Source: an uncultured Dorea sp.
Lineage (GTDB): Bacteria; Bacillota; Clostridia; Lachnospirales; Lachnospiraceae
DNA: 64,000 nt
NCBI GenBank assembly: GCA_910585725.1
Contig: CAJUFA010000010.1
Location: forward strand, 46,690-110,689
Direction of reading: 5' to 3'
Positions 1 through 8,167 of this stretch are shown here, piece by piece. The translations under genes were made by a program, and so were the position numbers. The stretch's first letter is position 1; every line of letters starts with the position of its first letter. The notes under the pieces are model-generated. The model did no database searches, was not told where the DNA came from, and was given only the letters and a program-made list of their open reading frames with translations.

Positions 1-175
1 AGGAGGTGTCGGCATGAAGCAGGAAAAGTGGCTAAGTCTGCGATATACCGAATACAGATAAGATATTTACCGAAATAAAGTAAATGACAGCAACTGCTAA
101 TTGCTTTTTGGCACTTTTCAAGCTCTTTATTTTTCTATATGGTCATTTTATAATAGAAAAAAGGAGGCAATTTTT
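1..175. other. Left edge, no clear gene
   Basis: AT-rich stretch before the first gene. An AGGAGG at position 1 precedes a 15-codon reading frame (14-61, starting MKQEKWLSLR). It could be the tail or a remnant of a mobile-element gene lying to the left, but nothing in it is recognisable. The ribosome binding site of the XRE gene lies at 161-168. Confidence 0.3.
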
Positions 176-658
176 ATGAATACAAATATCATTTCAAAAT
201 ATTTGCAGTTACTGCGAAAAAAACATAACTACACGCAAGACGAATTAGCAAAAAGATTGGATATATCCAGACAAGCTGTTTCAAAATGGGAAACAGGGGC
301 AGCTATTCCAGATTTAGAGGTTCTGCTAAAAATATCTAAGCTTTACGGGATTACAATAAATGATATTTTAGAGCCCAATATACCTACTAAAAAGATAACT
401 GATTTTGAACAATTATCAAAAGTGCCAGAAAACGAATTAAAAGAAATATTGGAACAATATGATATGGCATCTCTTGTTATAGCTTCAATGGGGTCATCTC
501 CAGAAATTAATAATTTACTGGAAAAATTATTTCCGGATGTAGATTATAAAATGGAAAGAAACCATATTGGCAGAATTAGAGTTGATGAAGTTGAAAGAAT
601 ACAACAGGAAATAGTTTCTGTCATAAATTTAAGAGCTTTAGATAGTGAATTTTTATAA
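176..658 (+). CDS. XRE-family transcriptional regulator
   Basis: 160-residue DNA-binding regulator. Residues 8-65 form a Cro/C1-type helix-turn-helix with the usual sequence LDISRQAVSKWETG, followed by a short C-terminal region of unknown function rich in Glu and Ile. The ATG at 176 is preceded by AAGGAGG at the right distance. A longer in-frame start at 101 has no such site. The gene is AT-rich, like its neighbours up to 2400 and unlike the rest of the window, which suggests recent acquisition. Regulators of this type with a Lachnospiraceae-like helix-turn-helix are common on integrative elements. Its target is unknown. Confidence 0.85.
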   Translation: MNTNIISKYLQLLRKKHNYTQDELAKRLDISRQAVSKWETGAAIPDLEVLLKISKLYGITINDILEPNIPTKKITDFEQLSKVPENELKEILEQYDMASLVIASMGSSPEINNLLEKLFPDVDYKMERNHIGRIRVDEVERIQQEIVSVINLRALDSEFL

Positions 659-944
659 AATTATAAGTCAAGAAACGAAGTATTATTCCAAAAGGTAAAT
701 GGTCAATCTTGAAAAGCAAGAAATCTGGGCAGATGTTACAGCCTTCCAATACAGCCTGTATCCGATTTAAAGAACCCCTTTGATTTGCTGTTTTGGCGGT
801 CCTGCGTCCTCATCAAAATCCGATGGAAACAAAATGTAGTACACCTAAGGAGCTGAAAATCAGTCTGTCGGTTAATTAGGGCAATTTCTATTAAGATTAT
901 TTTAGGAGGTTATGTTATATTAAGTGAGGAAAGGAGTGTCATAT
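659..944. other. Gene-poor spacer, probable mobile-element remnant
   Basis: No credible gene on either strand. The composition changes inside the spacer: 700-850 is clearly more GC-rich than the AT-rich genes on both sides. Read on the minus strand this part holds a short open frame ending near 740 that resembles the end of a degraded gene. An AGGAGG at 904-909 and the AAGGAG at 931 lead into the AraC gene; only the second fits its start. Confidence 0.35.
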
Positions 945-1361
945 ATGAACAATAACACAGCTGTAAAAAAGGTAGTGGATTATATAGAAACACATATTGA
1001 CGAGGATCTGTCACTTGATAAAATAGCAAACGCATTAAATTATTCAAAATTCTATATAGCCAGAATTTTTACTGAAGAAACGAAATGTACGGTTTATAAA
1101 TACATACAAGGACGTAGATTGACTTTGGCAGCTCAAAAACTTGTGGAAACAGAACAGCCTATTGTTGAAATCGCTTATGAAGCACATTATGATTCACAGC
1201 AAGCTTTTACATTGGCTTTTAAACAATTTTATGGATGTACGCCTAAAATTTATCGGAAAAATGGTGTATTCTATCCGAAACAATCAAAGATAAGTATGAT
1301 GAGTTCGCTTGGTGGATATAGATTTATGTATTATTTTGCAGGAGGTAAATTAGCAGCATGA
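945..1361 (+). CDS. Short AraC-family regulator
   Basis: 138-residue protein made almost entirely of the AraC/XylS DNA-binding domain: two helix-turn-helix units at about residues 8-105, with the second ending in the family signature FKQFYGCTPKIYRK. The usual ligand-binding domain of 150-200 residues is absent, as in SoxS/MarA-like proteins. The start at 945 is chosen because AAGGAG lies at 931-936; an in-frame GTG at 924 is less likely. Its stop codon overlaps the ATG of the next gene (ATGA at 1358-1361), so regulator and protease are translationally coupled. AT-rich and probably horizontally acquired. It may regulate its own operon; no target is visible. Confidence 0.85.
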   Translation: MNNNTAVKKVVDYIETHIDEDLSLDKIANALNYSKFYIARIFTEETKCTVYKYIQGRRLTLAAQKLVETEQPIVEIAYEAHYDSQQAFTLAFKQFYGCTPKIYRKNGVFYPKQSKISMMSSLGGYRFMYYFAGGKLAA

Positions 1362-1948
1362 GTACAATTCCCTATGTTATTGAGCAAACAAGCCGAGGAG
1401 AACGAAGTTATGATATTTTTTCAAGGTTATTGTCTGACAGAATTGTTTTTTTGGGAGAAGAAGTAAGTGATGTTTCAGCAAGTTTAATTATTGCACAAAT
1501 GTTATTTTTAGAAGCACAAGACCCAGAAAAAGACATTCAGTTATATATAAATAGTCCAGGCGGTTCTGTTTCAGCGGGCTTTGCTATTTATGATACAATG
1601 CAGTATATCAAATGTGATGTTTCAACGATATGTATAGGACTTGCCGCTAGTTTTGGAGCTTTTTTATTGGCGGGAGGTGCAAAAGGAAAACGTATTGCTT
1701 TGCCCAATGCAGAAATTATGATACATCAGCCTGCTATTCATGGCAACGGAATTCAAGGGCAGGCAACTGATATAAAAATTACATCTGACCATATACAAAA
1801 AAGCAAAAAACGTCTTAATGCTATTTTAGCTGATAATATAGGTAAAAGTATTGATGAGGTCGCTATTGCTACAGAACGTGATAATTATATGACGGCAAAA
1901 GAAGCAATGAATTTTGGGTTGATTGATAAAATTATTGATATGCGTTGA
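1358..1948 (+). CDS. clpP: Accessory ATP-dependent Clp protease subunit ClpP
   Basis: 196 residues, the normal length for the ClpP serine peptidase that forms a 14-mer barrel fed by a Clp ATPase. The catalytic triad is complete: Ser98 in GLAASFGAF, His123 in MIHQPA, and Asp175 in ERDNYM. The segment after the active His carries about three extra residues (AIHGNGIQGQA) relative to B. subtilis ClpP. The position three residues before the usual DTDRD motif's last Asp is Ala (ATERD). The gene sits in AT-rich foreign-looking DNA behind an AraC regulator and has no ClpX/ClpC partner here, so it is probably a second, accessory copy using the host ATPases. The housekeeping clpP is expected elsewhere. 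Confidence 0.93.
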   Translation: MSTIPYVIEQTSRGERSYDIFSRLLSDRIVFLGEEVSDVSASLIIAQMLFLEAQDPEKDIQLYINSPGGSVSAGFAIYDTMQYIKCDVSTICIGLAASFGAFLLAGGAKGKRIALPNAEIMIHQPAIHGNGIQGQATDIKITSDHIQKSKKRLNAILADNIGKSIDEVAIATERDNYMTAKEAMNFGLIDKIIDMR

Positions 1949-2463
1949 CTGTTATACAGAAATGATAATTTGGATTTAAAGCAAAAAATCCTAATCAATA
2001 TCATTACAAAGGTGAAAATATAAAGTCGGTAAACTTGTGAAATTAAGCTGCAGTTTATCGGCTCTGTTTTTTCATAAGAGTTTAAGGCGAACGCCTGCCA
2101 TATAAAAAAACGATGTTATGGTGGGCGGTATTGCTATGCTCGAAAAGACTTAACAGACACTCTCCAGACCTGTTTTAAAGTTTGGAGGGATTTTTTATGT
2201 CCTTTTTTTGGGTAGTAATCTATCTGCTCATGCAACGCAGATTTTATCCATACATAGCATATCGGGGATTAGCAGGAAGCCAGTTAAAAAAGTTTCCGTC
2301 TACGTCACGCTACTTCTCACCATGAAACCAGAAGTAGAATCTCCACTTAAAAGAAGAAAAAAATTTTTTATCAACTATCTTTTTAGGGGTTTCAGTTGTT
2401 AATATATATAGGCGCGTGAAAAAGAGGAAAAAGATTGATGTACGTCAGGAAGGAGGAGAATAA
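1949..2463. other. 515-bp spacer after clpP with inverted repeats
   Basis: No convincing gene. It contains an imperfect hairpin at 2092-2127 (11-bp arms, starting CGCCTGCCATA, with two G-T pairs and a 14-nt loop) that has no T-tract, and a terminator-like hairpin at 2162-2196. Beyond 2200 the sequence is AT-rich with no recognisable product. It is a plausible boundary between the acquired block and the host chromosome, which resumes at the sigma-factor operon. Confidence 0.45.
2162..2196 (+). terminator. Rho-independent terminator
   Basis: CTCCAGAC pairs with GTTTGGAG (one G-T pair) around a short A/T loop, followed by GGA and six T residues. It would end transcripts from the AraC-clpP operon. 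The GGAGGGA that looks like a ribosome binding site for a 42-codon frame at 2197 is part of this stem. Confidence 0.6.
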
Positions 2464-2967
2464 GTGAATCCGGACTTTTTACTGGTAGAAAAAATGAAAA
2501 CGGGAAACAGCAAGGCAGGAGAAGAGTTTATCAAAAAATATTATCCTTCCATATATCAATATTGTATTTTGCATATCCATGACAGAAATTGCGCGGAAGA
2601 TATGACGCAGGAAACGTTTCTGAGATTTTTTGAAACGATAGATACGTATACAGAAAGGGGAAAAGTGAAGAACTATTTATACTGTATTGCCGGAAACTGT
2701 ATCAAGAATTATTTCAAAAAGAAAAAAGAAGTACTTCCGGGAGAGATGAAGGATATACCGGAAGAATGCGACGGGATGGAGCTTAGGCTGGATATTGAGC
2801 GGGCGGTGGACAGTTTGCCGGAGGATTTGAAGGAGATTGCGATTCTATTCTTCTTTCAGGGGTTGAAGCAGCGTGAGATTGCGGATCTGTTAAATATTAA
2901 TGTACCGCTGATAAAGTACCGTATTCGGGAAGCAAGAAAGAAATTATCGGAATATTTAGGGAGGTGA
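2464..2967 (+). CDS. ECF-type RNA polymerase sigma factor
   Basis: 167 residues, typical size for a group 4 sigma factor. Region 2 runs from about residue 20 to 90 and includes AEDMTQETFLRFF. Region 4 is at about 110-165 and ends in the helix-turn-helix GLKQREIADLLNINVPLIKY. It starts with GTG behind GGAAGGAGGAG. The stop is directly followed by the ATG of the membrane protein, and the ABC exporter genes come next, so all four form one operon. The usual logic is that the membrane partner holds the sigma factor until an envelope signal such as a toxic peptide frees it. Confidence 0.92.
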   Translation: MNPDFLLVEKMKTGNSKAGEEFIKKYYPSIYQYCILHIHDRNCAEDMTQETFLRFFETIDTYTERGKVKNYLYCIAGNCIKNYFKKKKEVLPGEMKDIPEECDGMELRLDIERAVDSLPEDLKEIAILFFFQGLKQREIADLLNINVPLIKYRIREARKKLSEYLGR

Positions 2968-3717
2968 ATGGACATGAGACAGTATCAAAAACAAATCAAA
3001 GAGTATAAGAAACTGATACAGAACGACTATATCAGGGAAGCTTCGGTTCAAGAGGTCATTGCCCGGTGTGAAACCGCGATGGCAGAGAAGGAAGACGGAC
3101 GGATCTCATATTTTGAATTCTTGTATGAACAGTCACATTATATTGAGAAAAAATGGTGGGCGCTTCAGGGCGTCGTACTGCTGTTTCTCTGGTATCTGCT
3201 TAAGGATAACGGAATGAACGGAGCTATGGAACGGATGACGGGAGGACTTGCCGCGGTATTTGCGATTTTGATCATTCCGGAAATATGGAAGAACCGCAGG
3301 TATTCTTCTGTCGCCATTGAAAAGGCATCCTATTATTCGCTGCGGCAGATATGCGCCGCAAGAATCTTACTTTTTGCGGCCGTGGATACGGCTATGGTTA
3401 CGGTCTTTTTCGCGACGGCGCTGCAGACTATTCAGGTTATGGCATATTGGATGGCGGTGAATTTCCTGCTGCCGCTTCTTATGTCCTGCTGTATCTGTTT
3501 TAGGTTATTATGCAGCAGGCGGCAGGGAATGGAGTATACGGCCGCAGCTATGTGTATGGTGTGGAGCGTCGTCTGGCTGACAGTGACGGCAAACAACGCG
3601 CTCTACGACAGGATAGCCGTACCGGTATGGTGCGGAGTTATCCTGCTGTTCTTCGGATATCTGGTTTTTTGTATTCAGAAATCGCTGTCTAGCAGCGAAA
3701 TGGTTTGGGAGGCTTAG
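2968..3717 (+). CDS. Six-helix membrane protein, probable anti-sigma factor
   Basis: 249 residues. The N-terminal 65 residues are soluble and charged; about six hydrophobic helices then follow, from residue 66 (ALQGVVLLFLWYLL) to 240. There is no zinc-finger HxxxCxxC motif. I do not recognise the family. Position immediately after an ECF sigma gene (no spacer) and before an ABC exporter suggests that the cytosolic N-terminus is the sigma-binding part and that the membrane part senses or supports the exporter. This role is inferred from context only. Confidence 0.7.
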   Translation: MDMRQYQKQIKEYKKLIQNDYIREASVQEVIARCETAMAEKEDGRISYFEFLYEQSHYIEKKWWALQGVVLLFLWYLLKDNGMNGAMERMTGGLAAVFAILIIPEIWKNRRYSSVAIEKASYYSLRQICAARILLFAAVDTAMVTVFFATALQTIQVMAYWMAVNFLLPLLMSCCICFRLLCSRRQGMEYTAAAMCMVWSVVWLTVTANNALYDRIAVPVWCGVILLFFGYLVFCIQKSLSSSEMVWEA

Positions 3718-3721
3718 GAAG

Positions 3722-4609
3722 ATGGAATTAAGTTTTAAAAATGTATCAAAAAATTACGGAGGAATATCTGCGGTTGACGATATCACTTATACTATGGAAA
3801 AGGGCGTATACGGACTTCTGGGAGTGAACGGCGCGGGAAAGACCTCGCTGATGAAGATGCTTTGTACGGTGATACGTCCCACCGCCGGAGAGATCACATG
3901 GAACGGGGAGGATATATTCAGACTGAAAGAGAGATATCGGGATCTGCTGGGGTATCTGCCGCAGGACTTCGGGTATTATCCGAATCTCTCCGTCTCGGAT
4001 TATATGATGTACATCGCGTCGATCAAGGGTATTCGTCCGGGTGCGGCGAGAAAAAGAATGAAGGAACTGTTAGAAATGGTCGGGCTGTCAAGATATAAGA
4101 ACCGCAAGATGAAAGCGCTGTCCGGCGGAATGGCGAGACGTGTCGGAATTGCCCAGGCGATGTTGAATAATCCGAAGATCCTGGTGCTGGACGAACCGAC
4201 GGCAGGACTTGACCCCAGCGAACGGATTCGTTTCCGTAACCTGATCAGCGAGCTTTCAGAAGATAGATTGGTACTGCTGTCCACTCATATCGTATCAGAT
4301 GTGGAATTTATCGCGGAGCAGATCTTGTTAATGAAGGACGGAAAATTCTTTTATACCGGGACTTCCGAGGATCTGATCGCTTCGATGGGAAAAGACGTCT
4401 GGACCTGTACGGTTCCAAGACAAGATGTAAATCAGTATTTGCAGAAGTATCCGGTGGGAAATGTAAAGCATGTATCCGGCGGCGCAGAGCTTCGGATTCT
4501 CTCCGGGAATCCTCCGACGAAAAACGCAGCGCTGGAAGACGCCACTCTGGAAGACGCGTTTCTGTTATATTTTGGTGAGAAAGCGGGTGATGAGAATGTT
4601 GAGATATGA
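3722..4609 (+). CDS. ABC exporter ATP-binding subunit
   Basis: 295-residue nucleotide-binding subunit. Walker A is GVNGAGKTS (residues 34-42), the signature is LSGGMARRVGIAQ, Walker B is ILVLDEPTAGLDP, and the H-loop is STHIVSD. A C-terminal extension of about 80 residues follows the ATPase core, as in CcmA/bacitracin-type exporters. It lies 4 bp after the membrane protein and overlaps the start of the permease gene. The substrate is unknown; the sigma-factor context points to antimicrobial peptide or envelope-stress defence. Confidence 0.93.
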   Translation: MELSFKNVSKNYGGISAVDDITYTMEKGVYGLLGVNGAGKTSLMKMLCTVIRPTAGEITWNGEDIFRLKERYRDLLGYLPQDFGYYPNLSVSDYMMYIASIKGIRPGAARKRMKELLEMVGLSRYKNRKMKALSGGMARRVGIAQAMLNNPKILVLDEPTAGLDPSERIRFRNLISELSEDRLVLLSTHIVSDVEFIAEQILLMKDGKFFYTGTSEDLIASMGKDVWTCTVPRQDVNQYLQKYPVGNVKHVSGGAELRILSGNPPTKNAALEDATLEDAFLLYFGEKAGDENVEI

Positions 4610-5801
4610 GATAAAGAAGTTCTTTTCAAAGACGGTTAATAGGGCGATACTGATCGTCGTGATTTTGATCGCGGCAGCGTATAGTTTCCTTGCGGCTGGA
4701 AGTATACGTTACACGGATGCCAACGGGGAAAATCCTGACGGAATCGGTAAAATAGCCGCCGGGCGTAAGCTTGCGGCAGATAAGAATCAATGGAAAGGGG
4801 AGTTGACGGCGGAGAGGATTGCCGATGTAGTACAAAGCTATAAGGGGCTTAGGCGGCAGTATCAGGGAGAGGTTCCGGATAATGAATACGGGAAAACGGT
4901 ACAATCTTACTGGGATATTTTAAATTTTACAGCGAATGTGTATACGATGGAACCTAATTTTTTGCCGGATGTTATAGATCAGATATCTGAAGAAGACGTG
5001 AATTATATTTATGACATCTATGGGGATAATCTGCAGAAAGCGGCGGAAGAATACGGAGAAACGTCTGAGCAGGAAGAGTTTATAAAAGAGCAGTACGGGA
5101 AGTTAGAAATTCCGGTTGAGTATGAGGCGTACGATTCGTGGGAGACCATGCCCATGTATATACAGACCTACGTGATCATTTTGGCAGTCGTTATTGGATT
5201 TATGGCGGCGGGAATCTTTGACGAGGAGTTCCGCAATCATGCGGAGTTGGTGTTCTTCGCTGCGAAATACGGACGGTCAAAAGCGATCAGGAATAAAATT
5301 GCGGCAGGAATAATCACTGCAACCGCGGTTTACTGGACAGGGGTAGGGATTATGACGTTGATTTCATTTGGAATTATGGGGACGAGCGGTTTTCATATGC
5401 CATATCAGTTTGAGGATCCCGACAGTGTCTATGCGATGACTCAGGGGCAGAGGTATCTTCTGATCGTTGTGTGCGGCTACATTGCAAGTCTCCTTTCGGC
5501 GTCGGTAACGATGCTGGTAACGGCGAAGATGCGTACCGCGAAAGTGGCGGTTTGTATTCCGTTTTTCATGTTTTGCGTGATGCTTTTTATTGCACGGTCT
5601 CTTTCAGATGTTACCAGAGTCGTCTATTATACGACGGATGTGCTGACCAATGTTCTTCAGGCCGTGAAGGTTCCGACTCTTTTCCAGATAGGAGATTTTG
5701 TAATTCTCCAGATCCCGTTTGTGATGGTACTGTATTCTGCTGTTTCCATAATATTGCTGCCGTTTATATACAGAAGTTACTCGCGGTATGGATTGCATTA
5801 A
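4590..5801 (+). CDS. ABC exporter permease subunit
   Basis: 403 residues. One membrane helix at about residues 15-37 is followed by an extracytoplasmic domain of about 150 residues, then about five more helices from TYVIILAVVIGFMAAG to the C-terminus. This is the layout of ABC-2-type permeases. The ATG at 4590 overlaps the ATPase gene by 20 bp; a second ATG at 4596 is equally possible. It is the last gene of the sigma-factor operon. Substrate unknown. Confidence 0.82.
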   Translation: MRMLRYEIKKFFSKTVNRAILIVVILIAAAYSFLAAGSIRYTDANGENPDGIGKIAAGRKLAADKNQWKGELTAERIADVVQSYKGLRRQYQGEVPDNEYGKTVQSYWDILNFTANVYTMEPNFLPDVIDQISEEDVNYIYDIYGDNLQKAAEEYGETSEQEEFIKEQYGKLEIPVEYEAYDSWETMPMYIQTYVIILAVVIGFMAAGIFDEEFRNHAELVFFAAKYGRSKAIRNKIAAGIITATAVYWTGVGIMTLISFGIMGTSGFHMPYQFEDPDSVYAMTQGQRYLLIVVCGYIASLLSASVTMLVTAKMRTAKVAVCIPFFMFCVMLFIARSLSDVTRVVYYTTDVLTNVLQAVKVPTLFQIGDFVILQIPFVMVLYSAVSIILLPFIYRSYSRYGLH

Positions 5802-5809
5802 CAAAACTA

Positions 5810-5839
5810 TTGATAACTTTACTGTAAATGTAGTACAAT
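5810..5839 (+). promoter_or_regulatory. Sigma-A-type promoter for ridA-mrp
   Basis: TTGATA (5810-5815), an 18-bp spacer and TACAAT (5834-5839), located right after the permease stop. It predicts a leader of about 140 nt before ridA. Confidence 0.55.
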
Positions 5840-5867
5840 ATAAAACAGTGCAATAATACACTAAGAA

Positions 5868-5942
5868 ACTGTAGAATTATTTCTATACAGTACACCAGTA
5901 CATCAAGTGCTTATTACTCAAGAATTATATGCAATGATGTAC
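5868..5942 (+). promoter_or_regulatory. Structured leader of ridA
   Basis: Two perfect inverted repeats lie between the promoter and ridA: ACTGTA (5868-5873) with TACAGT (5886-5891), and GTACATCA (5898-5905) with TGATGTAC (5935-5942). They could fold in the mRNA or be operators. No known riboswitch was recognised. Confidence 0.4.
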
Positions 5943-5985
5943 TAGAGCAAGGATATATGATCAAAACAGTAAAGGAGAGATTATC

Positions 5986-6363
5986 ATGAAAGTAGTAGCG
6001 ACAAAGAACGCGCCGGAAGCATTAGGACCTTATTCACAGGGGTATGTGCATAATGGAATCTTCTATTCTGCAGGACAAGTTCCTATCAATCCGGCAACGG
6101 GTGAAGTTGAGGCGGATACCATCGAGGGTCAGGCAGATCAGGTATGCAAGAATTTAGCCGCCGTTTTAGAAGCGGCGGGAACATCCTTTGACAAAGTCTT
6201 AAAGACCACCTGTTTCCTGGCGGATATGGGAGATTTTGCAGCGTTTAATGAGGTGTATGCAAAGTACTTTACATCTAAGCCTGCAAGAAGCTGTGTGTCG
6301 GTAAAGACATTGCCGAAGAATGTAAAGTGTGAAGTAGAACTGATCGCAGTTGTAAATGAGTAA
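5986..6363 (+). CDS. ridA: RidA family enamine/imine deaminase
   Basis: 125 residues, full length for the YjgF/YER057c/UK114 family. RidA hydrolyses reactive enamines and imines, such as 2-aminoacrylate made by PLP enzymes, in the cytosol, and acts as a trimer. Seen here are the N-terminal NAPEALGPYSQGY motif, the SAGQVPINPATGE strand and the C-terminal PARSCVSVKTLPKN with the conserved Arg that binds the substrate carboxylate. RBS AAAGGAGAG precedes the ATG. The mrp gene follows 27 bp downstream. Confidence 0.95.
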   Translation: MKVVATKNAPEALGPYSQGYVHNGIFYSAGQVPINPATGEVEADTIEGQADQVCKNLAAVLEAAGTSFDKVLKTTCFLADMGDFAAFNEVYAKYFTSKPARSCVSVKTLPKNVKCEVELIAVVNE

Positions 6364-6390
6364 GGTGATAGCAGAAAAGAGGTAGGAATT

Positions 6391-7224
6391 ATGGCAGAAG
6401 AACAGCAGAACGGCTGCACTTCCTCTGATTGCGCCGGATGCGCGCATGCAGGATCATGCAGCAGCAAACCGCAGGATTTAAGAGAGCCTGCGAATCCGTT
6501 TTCCAAGATTAAGAAGGTTATCGCCGTTGTCAGCGGCAAGGGCGGAGTCGGCAAGTCCATGGTGACGGCGTCCCTCGCGAGAATGATGCGGGAGCAGGGA
6601 TTTTCCGTCGGTATTATGGACGCAGACGTGACGGGACCTTCGATTCCAAAGATGTATGGGATTCATGAGAAAGCCCAGGGAGACGAGGCAGGTATCTTCC
6701 CATGTGAGGCGAAGGACGGTACGAAGATCATGTCCGTGAACCTGCTCCTTGAGAACGAGTCTGATCCAGTCATCTGGAGAGGTCCGGTTATCGCAGGCGT
6801 GGTTACCCAGTTCTGGACAGACGTTATGTGGGGAGAATTGGACTATCTGTTCGTGGATATGCCGCCGGGAACCGGCGATGTACCGCTTACGGTATTCCAG
6901 TCTCTGCCAGTGGACGGCGTCGTGATTGTGACTTCTCCGCAGGATCTGGTGCAGATGATCGTGAAGAAAGCATATAATATGGCAAAGGCTATGAACATCC
7001 CGGTACTGGGAGTCGTGGAGAATTACAGTTATCTGGTATGTCCGGACTGCGGAAAGAAGATATCCGTATTCGGTAAGAGCTGTATTGACGAAGTGGCAGG
7101 AGAGCTGGAACTTCCGATATTAGGAAAGATGCCGATTGACGCGGGGCTTGCGGAGGCAGTGGAGAACGAGAGATTCTATGAAGTCAGCAATGAGTATCTG
7201 CATGCTGCGGTAAATAAAATATAA
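6391..7224 (+). CDS. Mrp/NBP35-family Fe-S cluster carrier ATPase
   Basis: 277 residues. Deviant Walker A KGGVGKS at about residues 50-56, followed by the switch region DADVTGPSIPKM and the DMPPGTGD motif that define Mrp/NBP35 (ApbC) P-loop ATPases, which move Fe-S clusters to target proteins. The N-terminus holds a Cys-rich stretch (CTSSDCAGCAHAGSC), and a CPDC near residue 215 is the pair expected to bind the bridging cluster between two subunits. Follows ridA in the same transcript; a terminator closes the unit. Confidence 0.93.
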   Translation: MAEEQQNGCTSSDCAGCAHAGSCSSKPQDLREPANPFSKIKKVIAVVSGKGGVGKSMVTASLARMMREQGFSVGIMDADVTGPSIPKMYGIHEKAQGDEAGIFPCEAKDGTKIMSVNLLLENESDPVIWRGPVIAGVVTQFWTDVMWGELDYLFVDMPPGTGDVPLTVFQSLPVDGVVIVTSPQDLVQMIVKKAYNMAKAMNIPVLGVVENYSYLVCPDCGKKISVFGKSCIDEVAGELELPILGKMPIDAGLAEAVENERFYEVSNEYLHAAVNKI

Positions 7225-7237
7225 AGTATAATGGACG

Positions 7238-7277
7238 GCGTAAGCGGCGGAAGAAGCCTGCTTACGCTATTTGTTTC
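7238..7277 (+). terminator. Terminator after mrp
   Basis: Perfect 8-bp stem GCGTAAGC / GCTTACGC (7238-7245 with 7260-7267), extended by G-T and G-C pairs inside, followed by TATTTGTTT. Confidence 0.65.
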
Positions 7278-7294
7278 CGCCTGTAAAGCCGTTA

Positions 7295-7367
7295 TTCCCG
7301 CGGACAACGAGCCAGGCGGGCATGTTTGCATGCACATTTGGCGACTGCAGCGGGGGCTTTGATTTTC
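7295..7367. repeat. Structured intergenic repeat, copy 1
   Basis: A roughly 70-bp element that recurs at 35763-35834. Common blocks are AACGAGCCAGGC, TTGGCG and GGGG followed by TTTGATT. It folds into three nested stems: TTCCCGC with GCGGGGG (outer), GCCA with TGGC (middle), and GCATG with CATGC (inner hairpin with a TTTG loop). It sits between the mrp terminator and the two-component genes. See the findings for covariation between the copies. Confidence 0.6.
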
Positions 7368-7442
7368 ATATGAAGATAACTCAAGAAAAGCTTGGAATCT
7401 GGGAGGATATAAGGTAAAGTGTAGGTGGAGGTGTTAGTACGC

Positions 7443-8114
7443 ATGTTTAAGATACTGATCGTAGAGGATGACAGAGTTATCGCCCGGACGCTGGCTTCAC
7501 ATTTGAGTAAATGGGATTATGAGACAAGATGTATAGATGATTTTAAAAATATTTTGGATGAATTTCTGAGATTCGATCCTCAGTTAGTTCTTCTGGATAT
7601 TATGCTTCCGTTCTTTAACGGGTTTCACTGGTGCCAGGAGATCAGGAAGGTATCGGAAGTACCGATCATCTTCCTGTCTTCCGCCAACGACAATATGAAT
7701 ATCGTCATGGCGATGAATATGGGCGGAGATGAATTCATTGAGAAACCTTTTGATTTGAATGTGGTGACGGCGAAAGTGCAGGCAATGTTAAGACGGTCAT
7801 ACGCTTTCCAGGGAGCGATGAACGTGATGGAATATCACGGCGCCGTCCTGAACCTAAGTGATGCGACGCTGACGAATGAGGGGCAGAAGCTGGAGCTTAC
7901 GAAGAATGAATTCCGTATCCTGCAGATTTTGCTGGAGAATGCAGGCAGGATCGTATCCAGGGACAGTATTATCACAAGACTTTGGGAAAGCGACGAGTTT
8001 ATCGATGATAATACTTTGACAGTGAATATCGCAAGATTACGGAAGAAACTGGAACAGATCGGACTTGCCCGGATGATCCGGACGAAGAAGGGAATCGGAT
8101 ATATGGTGGAGTAG
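7443..8114 (+). CDS. OmpR-family response regulator, BceR-like
   Basis: 223 residues. Receiver domain 1-115 with the acidic pair Glu8/Asp9-Asp10, phospho-acceptor Asp52 (LLDIMLP) and Lys101 (EKPFD); winged-helix DNA-binding domain at about 125-222. The ATG at 7443 is chosen because GGAGG lies 11 bp upstream. The neighbouring kinase is of the intramembrane-sensing kind, and a perfect BceR-type site lies before the ABC genes at 15156, so this regulator probably controls that transporter. Spacing to the kinase gene is 53 bp. Confidence 0.9.
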   Translation: MFKILIVEDDRVIARTLASHLSKWDYETRCIDDFKNILDEFLRFDPQLVLLDIMLPFFNGFHWCQEIRKVSEVPIIFLSSANDNMNIVMAMNMGGDEFIEKPFDLNVVTAKVQAMLRRSYAFQGAMNVMEYHGAVLNLSDATLTNEGQKLELTKNEFRILQILLENAGRIVSRDSIITRLWESDEFIDDNTLTVNIARLRKKLEQIGLARMIRTKKGIGYMVE

Positions 8115-8167
8115 TAGCCGCATTATATCCGGCGGGAAGAGAATTCAGGAATGGGGATACGGACGAG

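Noticed and set aside
2092..2127. Hairpin after clpP as a possible attachment site or terminator
   Set aside because: No T-tract follows it and no second copy was seen in the window to suggest an att site.
2197..2402. Small reading frames (42 codons from 2197; 64 codons from 2208)
   Set aside because: The apparent ribosome binding site at 2184-2190 is part of a terminator stem followed by six T residues, and the products look like no known protein.
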